NCBI GenBank assembly: GCA_033439795.1
Contig: JAUTDP010000002.1
Location: forward strand, 1,922,001-1,986,000
Source of the DNA: Sordaria brevicollis
Taxonomy: Eukaryota; Ascomycota; Sordariomycetes; Sordariales; Sordariaceae
Length of the DNA: 64,000 nucleotides
Direction: 5' to 3'
Positions 49,501 through 58,915 of this stretch are shown here, piece after piece (within the stretch, counting starts at the first letter, position 1; each line of letters starts with the position of its first letter). The translations under genes and the position numbers were made by a program. The notes under the pieces are model-generated. The model was not told where the DNA came from. It made no database searches and was given only the letters and a program-made list of their open reading frames with translations.

Positions 49501-49820
49501 AATAGCGGTAATTAAATTAAATTAGCGGTATAAATTTACGATTATTAATTTTAACCCGAAATTTAATAATATTATAATAAAACGGTATATAATCGGTTAG
49601 AAAAAGAAGAAGCGGAAGAGAACTTAACCTTCGGAAGACGATAAAGATTATTATCTATTAATAAAAGCGAAAAACTCCTTCTTCGTTTAAATAAGAATAG
49701 AAGTAATTAGCTTTAGGGCTTTTCTTTTTTAAAGGAGAATCCCCAATATTAATACCCCTATTCATTCGTACGGATTAAAACGAAAAATATTTTACTATAT
49801 TATATTTAAATATTTCCGGA
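46545..49820 (+). pseudogene. LINE ORF2 (EEP endonuclease, RT, C-terminal zinc-like motif), copy I
   Basis: The domains run in order. The endonuclease spans about 46545-47230, opening LKIFY-NIRKLYERGKLLF, with an xxIxEPDRN relic near 46645, a FNLYYLN relic (from GDFNLHHPxW) near 46955, IDYV near 47115 and a DSDYYP-like relic near 47190. A linker follows. The RT spans about 47730-48800, with NFKSVFDKINYK near 48315, SxLSLILF near 48505, FTDD at 48590-48601 with both catalytic aspartates intact, and FLSD near 48815. A basic region follows, then the C-terminal block at 49741-49815 (PNINTPIHSYG...), read as a decayed C-x-C-G...H motif. Two overlapping frames are needed between the RT and the C-terminal block, so at least one frameshift is present. 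I see no RNase H. Confidence 0.8.
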
Positions 49821-50259
49821 TAATAAATATATAATTCGTAATAATTAATTGGCTATAAACGTAAAAGTAATTCTAAATTTATTTAAATAATAAAATTAAA
49901 GCCGAAAGGATTTTATTATAAGTATTTCGGTTAAGACGATTAAATAAATACCATTTAATAATCGAATTAAAAGAAGAGCGGCGAAACGAATTCACTCGCT
50001 ATTCTTAATTTTCTTTTCTTCCTTTTCTTTTACTTTTATTTACTAATATATTAAAACGAAAATAAGGGAGGATTTTTATTTAATTAAAAATTTATTGGGC
50101 TACGAAAGCGACGACCTATTTAATTATTATTTCTTCTTATAATTAATTAAAACTTTTAGTATTTTATTATTATTAGTAAATAAATAATTCTATTCGTCGA
50201 ATTAATAAATATATTAATATATAATATTAATTACGAATTAATATTAAGCGAATTAATTA

Positions 50260-50755
50260 CTATTAATAAGAACGGGACCGGTAAGACGAATAATTAGCGA
50301 ATTAATTTTTATCGGAGAATTATTATAAGAAGGTATATAAATACTATTACTATTCGGGGGAATTCTACCGCTACTACTACGAAATAAATTACTATTACTA
50401 CTATAAAGTAAATTACTATTATTACTATAAAAGATACTACTTAAAGGAATACGATTATCGATTAAATTATCCTTATTAGAAAAAAAGAATTTATAATAGC
50501 CTTTTTAAAAATAATCGTTAACCGATTACTTTTTATAGCGAATAAATTACTTTAAGGTATTAATAAAATTATCGTTAATAAGGCGAAGGCGAATCGCGCT
50601 AGTAAATTCTTTAACGATAATATAGAGGCGGATAAAATAATTGCGGAATTCGCTACTAATTAGGTTTTTAATAATAATTTTCTTTTAAAAAATATTATAA
50701 AGATCGTAGAAGCCGCGAGGTATATCGATTATATAACTCGAAATTACTAAAATAT
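50260..50755 (+). pseudogene. Conserved LINE ORF3 region, copy I
   Basis: The frame starts with a Thr/Lys-rich segment built from a 24-bp repeat (50364-50440) and continues KKEFIIAFLKIIVNRLLFIA, a GINKIIVNKAKANRASKFFN block, EADKIIAEFATN, and EAARYIDYITRNY. Two former Trp/Gln stops interrupt it. The same frame is kept in seven copies. It may be a separate third ORF or a C-terminal extension of ORF2. I recognise no family. Confidence 0.52.
50364..50440 (+). repeat. 24-bp tandem repeat inside LINE ORF3 (copy I)
   Basis: There are about three units of a 24-bp word (AATTACTATTACTACTATAA plus 4 bases), an exact multiple of three, so the reading frame is kept. It encodes a T/I-rich octapeptide. 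The same array is present in every copy that covers this region. Confidence 0.7.
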
Positions 50756-51594
50756 ATTAAATAGCTTAATTAAATTTATTTAAGAACGAATTAAAATAAG
50801 AAACGTTAATAATATAAAAAATAGTAATTTATTCGGGTAATTAAGGATATAATAAATCGATTTAATAACGGCCTTTATATAAATATTATAACCCGGGATA
50901 GCCGGGAAGGCGAAAAGGGCTTTAATTAATTAGAAGGTATAAGTAAAATACGGGGGGGTATAAATATAATTTTAAAAAAATTAACGTAAAAATAAAACGT
51001 AATAGAGGGAGGATTTACCCTTTCTCCGGTATATAAAAGAATTTATTATTAATAAAGTATTTAATAATATATTCGAAATTAATTTTAATATCGGTATTAA
51101 TTATATTAAATATAAGGGTCGGTAAAGGAGGGCGAAGGGGAAACGAATTTTCGCCCTTATTTTCGTTAAAAATTTTTATTATTTTATAGAACGCTTCAAC
51201 GCGTTTTTAATAAGGAATAACTATTTCGAATCGATTATTATTATTAAAGGAAGGAAAAATTTAAAAAAATTTAGGGGATAGGGGGTTTTTATATTTAGGG
51301 GAAGGAAATTTTTACGTTAATATAAATTATAATAGAAATATAATCGTAATAGGGGGAAAAAGAGGATAGAAAAAGTAAAAGAAAATTTAATAATTAGGAA
51401 ATTTAATAATAATTAAAAAGGTAAACGGGTAGGGGAATAAAAGGCGGAAAGCGGTAATAAATAAAGGACGGGATAACGGATTAAAAAAGTAGAACGGTCT
51501 AATATTCTAATATAATAGTAAATAAAAGGGATAAGATAGATATTAATCGCGTTAACGGTAGGTATATACTGCGATCGTAGAATGCCGAAAAAAC

Positions 51595-51614
51595 GGCGCG
51601 GATAGGTCCGCGCT
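51595..51614 (+). other. 3'-end hairpin of the LINE (copy I)
   Basis: This is GGCGCGGATAGGTCCGCGCT, with one arm base changed from the perfect version in copy G. Confidence 0.55.
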
Positions 51615-51741
51615 GGGAAATATAGCCGGGGTTTTTATCCGGGGCGCTTAACGCCTACGGTTTTATCCTACGGGGAATCGGAGATAGACCCTATACTATA
51701 TTGGCGCTATAGATTTAGCTAGGGAATAAGAATCTTACTTA

Positions 51742-51754
51742 CTTCTATTCGAAT
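51742..51754. repeat. Target-site duplication of copy I, right
   Basis: This is the second copy of CTTCTATTCGAAT. MULE-1 resumes here. Confidence 0.88.
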
Positions 51755-52229
51755 TATATTTATACTAAATATAATTATTTTTTATTATTTTTATTAATTA
51801 TAATTACTAAATATATTATAGGCAGTAGGCTAAAAGTACCGGGGGTAATAAGCGAGGGTAGAGGGGGACGTACGCCGTAGTAAATAATACGCTATCCCTC
51901 GTTTCTTATTAATATTTCGCCGAAAGGTTTGAAGTATAAAGGATTCGGGCGGGGCGTATAATTAAAACGGGGGAACCTCCTTTTTTTTATTAATTTTTAT
52001 TAAGAAGAAAAGTCGTAATCTTTAATATAATATTAAATATAAAATATAATTCTATATTTCTACCTAATTCTTTATTATTTTTCTTATTAATTTTACGGCC
52101 TTCCCGCTTCTCGTTATTATTAGGACTATAAGTATAAACGAATTAATAAAAGCAATTTTAGCGGCCCGTTTTTTACGGGTAGGCTATTATTATTCGTTAT
52201 AATTAAATAGAGTAAAAAGGTCGCTTAAG

Positions 52230-54620
52230 GGAATAATTACCTATTGAACCGCTAATTACTCTTTCTCTTTCTCCTTTTTAACGAATTTTATTATAAAAGC
52301 AATTAATTTTAAATCAAAATTGAAAAAATCGTTAACTGGGTCTTCTTTTATTTAAACCTTAATAATAAAATATATAGAAGAAGAAGAATTATTAAAGATT
52401 CTAATATTATTATTTATTTTATTATTTATATTAACGTTATTAATAATTTCTTATTAGGATTTACGTTAATAAAAAGAAAGCTTTAACGTTTAATTACTTT
52501 TTATAATCTTTTTAGCGGCGGTACCTCTAATCTTCCCCTTTTTTTTAATCTTCCCCTTCTTTTTATTTTCTTTATTCGTATTTCCTACTATATTTTTAAG
52601 TATTTACTAATTTTTAAATAAAATAACGGTACTATTCTTAGGGCGACCTTTAATCTTCTTAATAATTTTAGGGTCTTTAATCCGTATATAAGGATCCTAT
52701 TAATTTAAAGGGATTCGAATATAATAATAATAATAAATATCCTAGCGATTAAATTATTCTTTAATTATAATTTTGGTTAGAATTATATAATAATAGAAAA
52801 TGTTATATTATTTTTAAATAATATAATAATACTCCCTAAAGTCTTTTACTAACCTATTTAATAATAATATAATAAATTAAATAATTCGAAGTTAATAACG
52901 GATTAGATTAAATATATAATACGTAACCCATTAAAATAAAATTCCTAAAACCTCTATTCCTAATTTAGTAAATTCGTTACGAATTTTAATATCCTAATTA
53001 ACGATATCCCTCTCCTATTTATACTTTTCTCAAATTACTATTAAATAAATAATTCGATATAAAGAAAATAAATCGGTCTTATTTATAATTAAATACCCTT
53101 TAACCCAATAATTTATTAATTTATTGGGTAAAGTAATAATTAAATTAAAATTATAATATTAGGAAGTATAATAACGTATTTATTAATAACGAACGCCTAT
53201 ATATATTTTTTAAAAATATAATAAAATCTTTTACTAATTAGTAAAATCTATAATAAATTTTTACTAACGTTAAATAAAAGTAGGTTTATTTAGGGCAAAG
53301 ACTATTATTTTCTATATATTAAAAAGACCGTAGTAGGTATACTCGAAGGTCTTTTATATAATACTAATAATAGTAGAGGAATTAATTATTTTTAATACCT
53401 CTTTATTAATTTAATTAAAAATTACGGGCTTTTATTCATTTTTATTAAAATCGCTATCCTCTCCTTCGCCCTTTTTCCATTTCTTTTTTACTTATAATAA
53501 AACGTTATAATTAATATAGAAAATATAAATTTATTATTAAATATCGGGAAATACCTCTATAAAAGTTATTTTTATTTAATTATTAAAATCGGTTATAATA
53601 ACCTCTAATTTAATTATATTTATTCGGCGGCGTAGCTTATCGAACGCTTTAACCAACTAAATAAAACCTTTAATTCGCTCGTTATTAATAAAACCAAAAG
53701 CCGTAAAGTAAATAGAATTAATATTGATTATATTAATAACGATAATTAATAAATAATTATATTTAGAAATTTATAATTAATTAAATTAAGGGAATCGGTA
53801 AATATAAAAGGTTATCGAAATTATATTTATTAATTTTATAAATATTATTAATATTTAAATACTCTAGGAAAGCCTTCCATTTTTCAAAATAATACGCCCA
53901 AAATTATATAATAGCTAAGAAACGATTTAAATCTTTATTATCCTATTTAATAACGTATAAAACCCCTTAATTGTTAAACTTTTTAATAAGCGCAATAATA
54001 TTTTAATAATAGTTATGTAAAGCCTTTTTAAATCTTTAGCGCTAATTATTAATATTTTTAAATATAAAGGAATTACCTATATTAGGAAACTCTTTTTAAA
54101 TAGTAATTAAAATATCCCTAGGTTTAATCCCTAATTAATTTAATAAAGTAATAACTTTTTTATAAATATAGCGAATTCGTTTATAATATTAGGGGTAAAC
54201 GGAAGGGTAAATAAATAGTAAATAATTATAAATTTATTAATTAAAATTAGTAAAAAGTCGATAAATCTACTTCCAATTATATTTCTCTAAAGTAATAATT
54301 ATCCCTATTTATTAATAATTATACTTCCTACTTCTTATTTTCCTAAACTTTACCTTTAATAATTTAAAATTATTAATACAATTATAATTTAAACGGTAAT
54401 AAATTGGTTTACCCTAGCGGTAATTTATAGCATTATTATATATAAATACAATACTATAAATTCGACCCTAAATATTAAATTACTACTACACTTCCTTTAC
54501 GCTATTAATAAATTTAGGAATTATATCCTTAATTGTAAAATTCGGGATATCCCCCAAATTTAACGCAAATAATTACTTAAAGTCGGAATTAAAATTAGAA
54601 TTAGAGCTAACACTTCTATA
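52230..54620 (-). pseudogene. MULE transposase (Mutator-like, FAR1/MULE domain), MULE-1
   Basis: This is a degenerate DDE transposase that would cut and paste the element. The N-terminus is at the right. A NPRDILITIQKEFPN-type helix lies near 54075-54140, NVYKTN-like sequence near 53840 (relic of the LLLDCTYKTN motif), and LEVIITDFNN near 53581-53612 (relic of VIVTDRE, a catalytic Asp). IYIFYINYNVLL near 53493-53525 is a relic of the xxCxxHxxxN signature with Cys and His changed to Tyr. KDPKIIKKIKGRPKNS at 52641-52690 is a C-terminal basic AT-hook-like tail. The order matches the MULE transposase domain of FAR1-related proteins. Stops correspond to former Trp and Gln codons. Confidence 0.75.
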
Positions 54621-54939
54621 ATATTAAATATAAATAGGCGCCAAATTATTAATAAAGTATTAAAAATAGGAATTATTATTATTATTAATAATGGTAAATA
54701 TATTAAAATATAATAAATATATAATTAAATAGCCTACATTATAATAAATGTATTAATATTAAAATCGTATTAATATAATAAATATAAATAGAATTATAGG
54801 TATTAATAAATAAGGATACGCAACGTTGCGAATTAAGTACTTTAGTAATTTTATTCGAAAATCCCGCATTTGAAAATCTTATAATAGTGGCGTATAAAAT
54901 TTGACAAACTCTACGTATTTACTACGACGTAATTATATC

Positions 54940-55054
54940 TAGGGTTAGGGATTTATATAGATACTACGTATGTAGGAAGGTCGTTAAAGATATTCCTACG
55001 TACGCAGTAACATTGCGCAATTAGGAAAGTAACACTGCGTCCCGAGGGAGTCTC
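54940..55054. repeat. MULE-1 terminal inverted repeat, right
   Basis: This repeat of about 115 bp is the inverse of 44404-44519. Most differences are C/T or G/A transitions. Confidence 0.85.
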
Positions 55055-55062
55055 CTAATAAA
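55055..55062. repeat. Target-site duplication of MULE-1, right
   Basis: This is CTAATAAA, the same as 44396-44403. MULEs usually give 8-11 bp, most often 9; the ninth base is ambiguous here. Confidence 0.78.
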
Positions 55063-55139
55063 AGCAACTTCAACGGCCCGTTTTTTATAGGCAAGCTATT
55101 ATTATTCGTCGCAACTAAATAGAGCAAGAGGGTCACTTA

Positions 55140-57545
55140 AAGGAACAACTACCTACTCAACCACTAATCGCTCCCTTTCCTTCTCCTTCTCAACGAATTT
55201 TATTACAAAGGCAACCAACTCTAAATTAAAGTTAAAAGAATCGTCAACCGGATTTTCCTCTACTTAAACTTCAATAATAAAATATATAAAAGAAGAAAAA
55301 TTATTAAAAACTCTAATACTATTACTCATTTCATCACCTATATTAACGTCATCAACAATTTCCTATTAGAATTTACGCCGGCGAAAAGAAAGCTTTAACG
55401 TTTAATTACTCTTTATAATCTTCTTAGCAGCGGTACTTCTAATCTTCCCCTTTTTCTTAATCTTCCCCTTCTTTCTATTTTCTTTACCCGTATTTCCTAT
55501 TGTATTTTCAAATACTTATTAATTTTTAGGCAAAGTAATAATACTATTCTTAAAGCGACCCCTAATCCTCTTAATAATTTTAGGGTCTTTAATCCGTATA
55601 TAAGGATCCTATTAATTTAGGGGGATTCGAATATAATAACGGTAATAAATATCCTAACGATTAAATTATTCCTTAGCTATAATTTTAACCAAAATTATAT
55701 AACAATAAGGAATATTATACTACTTTTAAATAGTATAATAACACTCCCTAAAGTCTTTTACTAGCCTATTTAATAATAGTATAGTAGACTAAACAATTCG
55801 AAATTAGTAACGGATTAAATTAAACGCATAATACATAACCCGTTAAAGTAAAATTCCCAAAACCTTTATTCCTAATCCAATAAATTTAATACGAATTTTA
55901 ATATCCTAATTAATAATATCCCTCTCCTATTCGTACTTTTTTCAAATCACTATTAAGTAAATAATTCAATATAGAGAAAATAAATCGGTCTTGCTTATAA
56001 TTAAATACCCTTTAACCCGATAATTTATCGACTTATTAAATAAAATAACAATTAAACCAAAATTACGATATTAGGAGGTATAATAATATACCTATTAATA
56101 ACGAACGCCTATATATATCTCTTAAAAATATAATAAAATCTTCTACTAATTAGCAAAGTCCGTAATAAACTTCTACCAACGCTAAATAAAAATAGGTTTA
56201 TTTAGGGCAAAGACTACTATCTTCTATATATTAAAAAAACCGCAGTAAGTATACTCGAAGGTCTTTTATATAATACTAATAATAATAGAAGAACCGGCTA
56301 TTTTTAATACCTCCTTATCAATTTGGCTAAGAATCACAAACTTTTACTCATCTTTATTAAAATCGCTATCCTCTCCCTCGCCCTTCTTCTACTTCTTCTT
56401 TATTTATAATAAAACGTTATAATTAATATAAAAAATATAAATTTATTATTAAACGTCGGGAAATACCTCTATAAGAACCGTCTTTATCTAATTATTAAAA
56501 TCGGTTATAATAACCTTTAATTTAATTATATTTATTCGGCGGCGTAATTTATCGAACGCCTCAACCAACCAAATAAAACCCTCAACTCGCTCGTTATTAA
56601 TAAAACTAAAAGCCGTAAAATAAATAGAATTAGTATTAATTATACTAATAATAATAATTAACGGATAATTATATTTAGAAATTTATAATTAATTAAATTA
56701 AGAGAGTCGGTAGGTATAAAAGGTTATCGAAGCTATATTTATTAATTTTGTAAATATTATTAATACTTAAATATTCCGGGAAAGCCTTCTATTTTTTAAA
56801 ATAATACGCCCAAAACTATATAATAGTTATAAAACGATCTAAATCTTCATTATCCTATTTAATAACGTATAGGACCCTTTAATCGTTAAACTTCTTAATA
56901 AGCGTAATAATATTTTAATAATAATTACGTAAAACCTTTTTAAATTTTTAATATTAATTATTAATATCTTTAAATATAAAGGAATTACCTATATTAGAAA
57001 ACTCTTCTTAAATAATAATTAAAATATCCTTAGGTCTAATCCTTAATTAGCTTAATAAAATAATCATTCTCTTATAAATATAACGAATTCGCTTACAATA
57101 TTAAGGGTAAATAGAAGGGTAAATAAACGGTAAATAATTATAAATTTATTAATTAAAATTAATAAAAAGTCGATAAATTTATTTCTAGTCGTATTTCTCC
57201 AAAATAATAATTATCCTTATCTATTAATAACTATATTTCCTACTTCTTATCTTCCTAAACTTTGCCTTTAATAATTTAAAATTACTAATACGGTTACAAC
57301 TCAGGCGGTAATAAATTAACTTGCCCTAGTAATAATTTGTAGCGTTACTGCGTATAAATATAATATTATAAGTTCGACCCCAAATATTAAATTGCTATTA
57401 TACCTCCTTTACGCTATTAATAAATTTAGGAATTATATCCTCAATTATAAGATTCGGGATATCCCCCAAATTTAACGTAAATAACTACTCAAAATCGGAA
57501 TCAAAATCAGAATTAAAACTAATACCTCTATAGTATTAAATAAAA
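55140..57545 (-). pseudogene. MULE transposase, MULE-2
   Basis: This is a second, less mutated copy of the MULE transposase. The catalytic IITDFNN block is near 56490-56525 and the C-x-x-H-type block near 56403-56435, both decayed. The GRPK-type tail is near 55548-55600, and the N-terminal block near 57395-57510 reads DIPNLxIxDIIPKFI. The coding strand shows losses of TpG type (Trp to stop, Cys to Tyr) far more than CpA type, so many Gln and His codons survive. Together with MULE-1 it would allow much of the ancestral family to be classified. Confidence 0.75.
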
Positions 57546-57851
57546 GTAAACGCTAAATTATTAATAAAGTATTAGAAATAGGAGTCGCTATTATTATTAA
57601 TAACGGCGGATATATTAAAATATAATAAATATACAACTAAATAGCCTACGTTGTAATAAGCGTACTAATGTTAAAATCGTATCGATACGATAAATATAAA
57701 TAGAATTATAGGTATTAGTAAATAAAGATGCGTAGCGTTACGAATTAAATACTTTAGTGATTTTATTCGAAAATCCCGCATTTAAAAATCTCACGATAGC
57801 GGCGCATAAAATTTAACAAGTTCTATATATTCACTACGACGTAATTATATC

Positions 57852-57966
57852 TAGGGTTAAGGATTTATATAGATACTACGTATATAGGAAGGTCGTTGAA
57901 GATATTCCTACGTACACAGTAACACTACGCAATTAGGAAAGTAATACTACGTCCCGAGGGAATCTC
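57852..57966. repeat. MULE-2 terminal inverted repeat, right
   Basis: This is in the same orientation as 54940-55054 and inverse to 44404-44519. It contains the TTAGGG-like stretch CTAGGGTTAAGG, decayed from TAGGGTTAGGG. Confidence 0.83.
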
Positions 57967-58306
57967 TACCTTTAATAATGGGTATACCCGTTTAATTATT
58001 ATAACCGCCGGAATTTTTAACCCTCGATCGAAAAGTATAATTAAATGATATTATAAAGAGAGAATAGGTATTGCGCTATAATTATTAATTAGCGGTAGCG
58101 GTAATTAAATTAAATTAGTAGTATAAATTTATAATTATTAATTTCGACCCGAAATTTAATAATATTATAATAAAACGGTATATAATTAATTAAAAAAAGA
58201 AAAAGTAGAAGAGAATTTAAATTTCGGAGGATAATAAGGATTATTATTTATTAACGAAAGTAAAGAGCTCCCTCTTCGTTTAAACGAGAATAGAGGTAAT
58301 CAGCTT
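57967..58306 (+). mobile_element. LINE fragment J (post-RT part of ORF2)
   Basis: This is a 340-bp piece of the LINE, collinear with about 17135-17470 in copy C (GGGTATACCCGTTTAATTATT, then the basic linker). It is bounded on the left by the MULE-2 TIR and on the right by unrelated sequence at 58307. It may be the continuation of copy A or a separate copy; about 120 bp of element sequence separates it from where A stops. Confidence 0.85.
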
Positions 58307-58334
58307 CATAGCGGTCGATATAGGGAGCCTTATT

Positions 58335-58453
58335 ACCGTTGTACAACGGTTATATTACGGTATATTTTTTTTCAACGGTTTTTTTGTTTGGTTCTGGTTG
58401 TGCAACGGTTTTATCATCTCAACCGTTCTGCAACCGTTGCTTCCGCTGCAACC
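58335..58453. repeat. AACGGTT/AACCGTT motif cluster with 16-bp palindrome
   Basis: ACCGTTGTACAACGGT at 58335-58350 is a perfect palindrome. The core AACGGTT recurs at 58345, 58374 and 58404, and its complement AACCGTT at 58421 and 58432. GCAACC at 58448-58453 is a partial copy. Clusters of short sites in both orientations resemble subterminal transposase-binding arrays of CACTA/EnSpm elements; that role is an inference. Confidence 0.7.
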
Positions 58454-58684
58454 ATCAGGGTTAGAATAGGAGCAGAGGGTCTGGGGGTGAGGGCCTACAG
58501 CCTACAGCCTGTATGCACATCGGGGTGTAGTTGGTAATGGATTGGGCTACCTACAGGTGGTGGGTCGCCTGTATGGGCCCTACCCTGGCTAGAAAATTTC
58601 TCACGGTACAAAAAAAATAAAAAGGAAGGTACGGGTTAGTCGCTCTTGCATTTTCTACCTGCTGTTGTTAATTATCGATTACCG

Positions 58685-58776
58685 CCTAGGTTGCCGCCGC
58701 TAGCCCACGCACGGTCTACTTCGCTGCCGGCCTAGGTTGCCGCCCGCTAGCCTACGTACGGTCCACTTCGCTACCG
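58685..58776. repeat. 46-bp tandem duplication (2 units)
   Basis: Two units begin CCTAGGTTGCCGCC at 58685 and 58731. They differ by a few transitions and small indels. Confidence 0.8.
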
Positions 58777-58915
58777 CCAATTTGCCGCCCACCCGGGCTC
58801 TATACCCCGGCGCCGGTCCGTTTAGCCCTATACCCGGCGCTATATACCCGGCGTATGACCCGGATGCGATACGATCTTGGTTGTAATGTTGAATTGTTAA
58901 TTGGCTCATTAAATA

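Larger units (their letters stand above)
44772..51741 (+). mobile_element. LINE copy I, complete, uninterrupted reference copy
   Basis: This is a 6.97-kb element with no nested insertion, so it is the best map of the family. It has 9 A (44772-44780), the 5' end CTGCTTTAGAACCGG at 44781, ORF1 about 44830-46530, ORF2 about 46545-49820, ORF3 about 50260-50750, the 3' hairpin at 51595-51614, and the 3' end GGGAATAAGAATCTTACTTA. It is inserted in MULE-1 with a 12-13 bp TSD. All ORFs carry RIP-type stops. The A run at the 5' side is not the tail; the 3' tail looks like TTAC repeats. Confidence 0.93.
51755..55054 (-). mobile_element. MULE-1, right part with transposase
   Basis: MULE-1 continues after LINE copy I: noncoding sequence to about 52145 (51893-52145 matches 44164-44403), the minus-strand transposase remnant, and the right TIR at 54940-55054 ending GTCCCGAGGGAGTCTC. 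Without LINE copy I the element is about 3.67 kb. CTAATAAA flanks both ends and joins two parts of MULE-2, so MULE-1 jumped into a relative. Confidence 0.82.
55063..57966 (-). mobile_element. MULE-2, right part with transposase
   Basis: This is the remainder of the host MULE, collinear with 52145-55054 of MULE-1 and ending in its own TIR (57852-57966, GTCCCGAGGGAATCTC). Plus-strand CpA is frequent while TpG is nearly absent: in 55141-55260 I count 8 CpA and no TpG. Mutation has therefore hit mainly one strand. Its left part is at 44164-44403, and its left TIR is not in the window. It is flanked on the right by LINE scrap J. Confidence 0.82.
58307..58915. other. GC-richer segment without RIP signature, no gene recognised
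   Basis: The segment contains normal CpA and TpG, words such as GCCTACAGCCTACAGCC, an AACGGTT motif cluster (58335-58453), a 46-bp tandem duplication (58685-58776) and CCCGGCG/TATACCCGG repeats near 58800-58865. A short minus-strand open frame (58700-58909, MSQLTIQHYNQ...) crosses these repeats, whose 46-bp period is not a multiple of three, so I do not call it a gene. It may be the terminal region of the transposon to the right or an independent insert. Confidence 0.6.

Noticed and set aside
49250..49900. RNase H domain after the LINE RT
   Set aside because: I looked for the YTDGS-type motif and conserved acidic residues in all three frames of several copies and could not find them. The region instead matches a basic linker plus a C-x-C-G zinc-like block.
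50364..50440. CRISPR array or satellite
   Set aside because: Units are contiguous without spacers, number only about three, and recur at the same place inside each LINE copy.
52145..57966. A simple 2.9-kb tandem duplication of a transposase module
   Set aside because: The inverted TIR partner at 44404-44519 and the flanking CTAATAAA copies show a nested insertion instead; joining 44403 to 55063 restores a continuous element.
58307..58320. Canonical CACTA terminus at the LINE break
   Set aside because: The first bases are CATAGCGG, not CACTA/CACTG, and no partner end is in the window, so a terminus cannot be claimed.
58700..58909. Minus-strand open frame MSQLTIQHYNQ... as a small gene
   Set aside because: It crosses a 46-bp tandem duplication and TATACCCGGCG-type repeats, has no recognisable domain, and the repeat period breaks the frame between units. 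Openness is explained by GC-rich composition.
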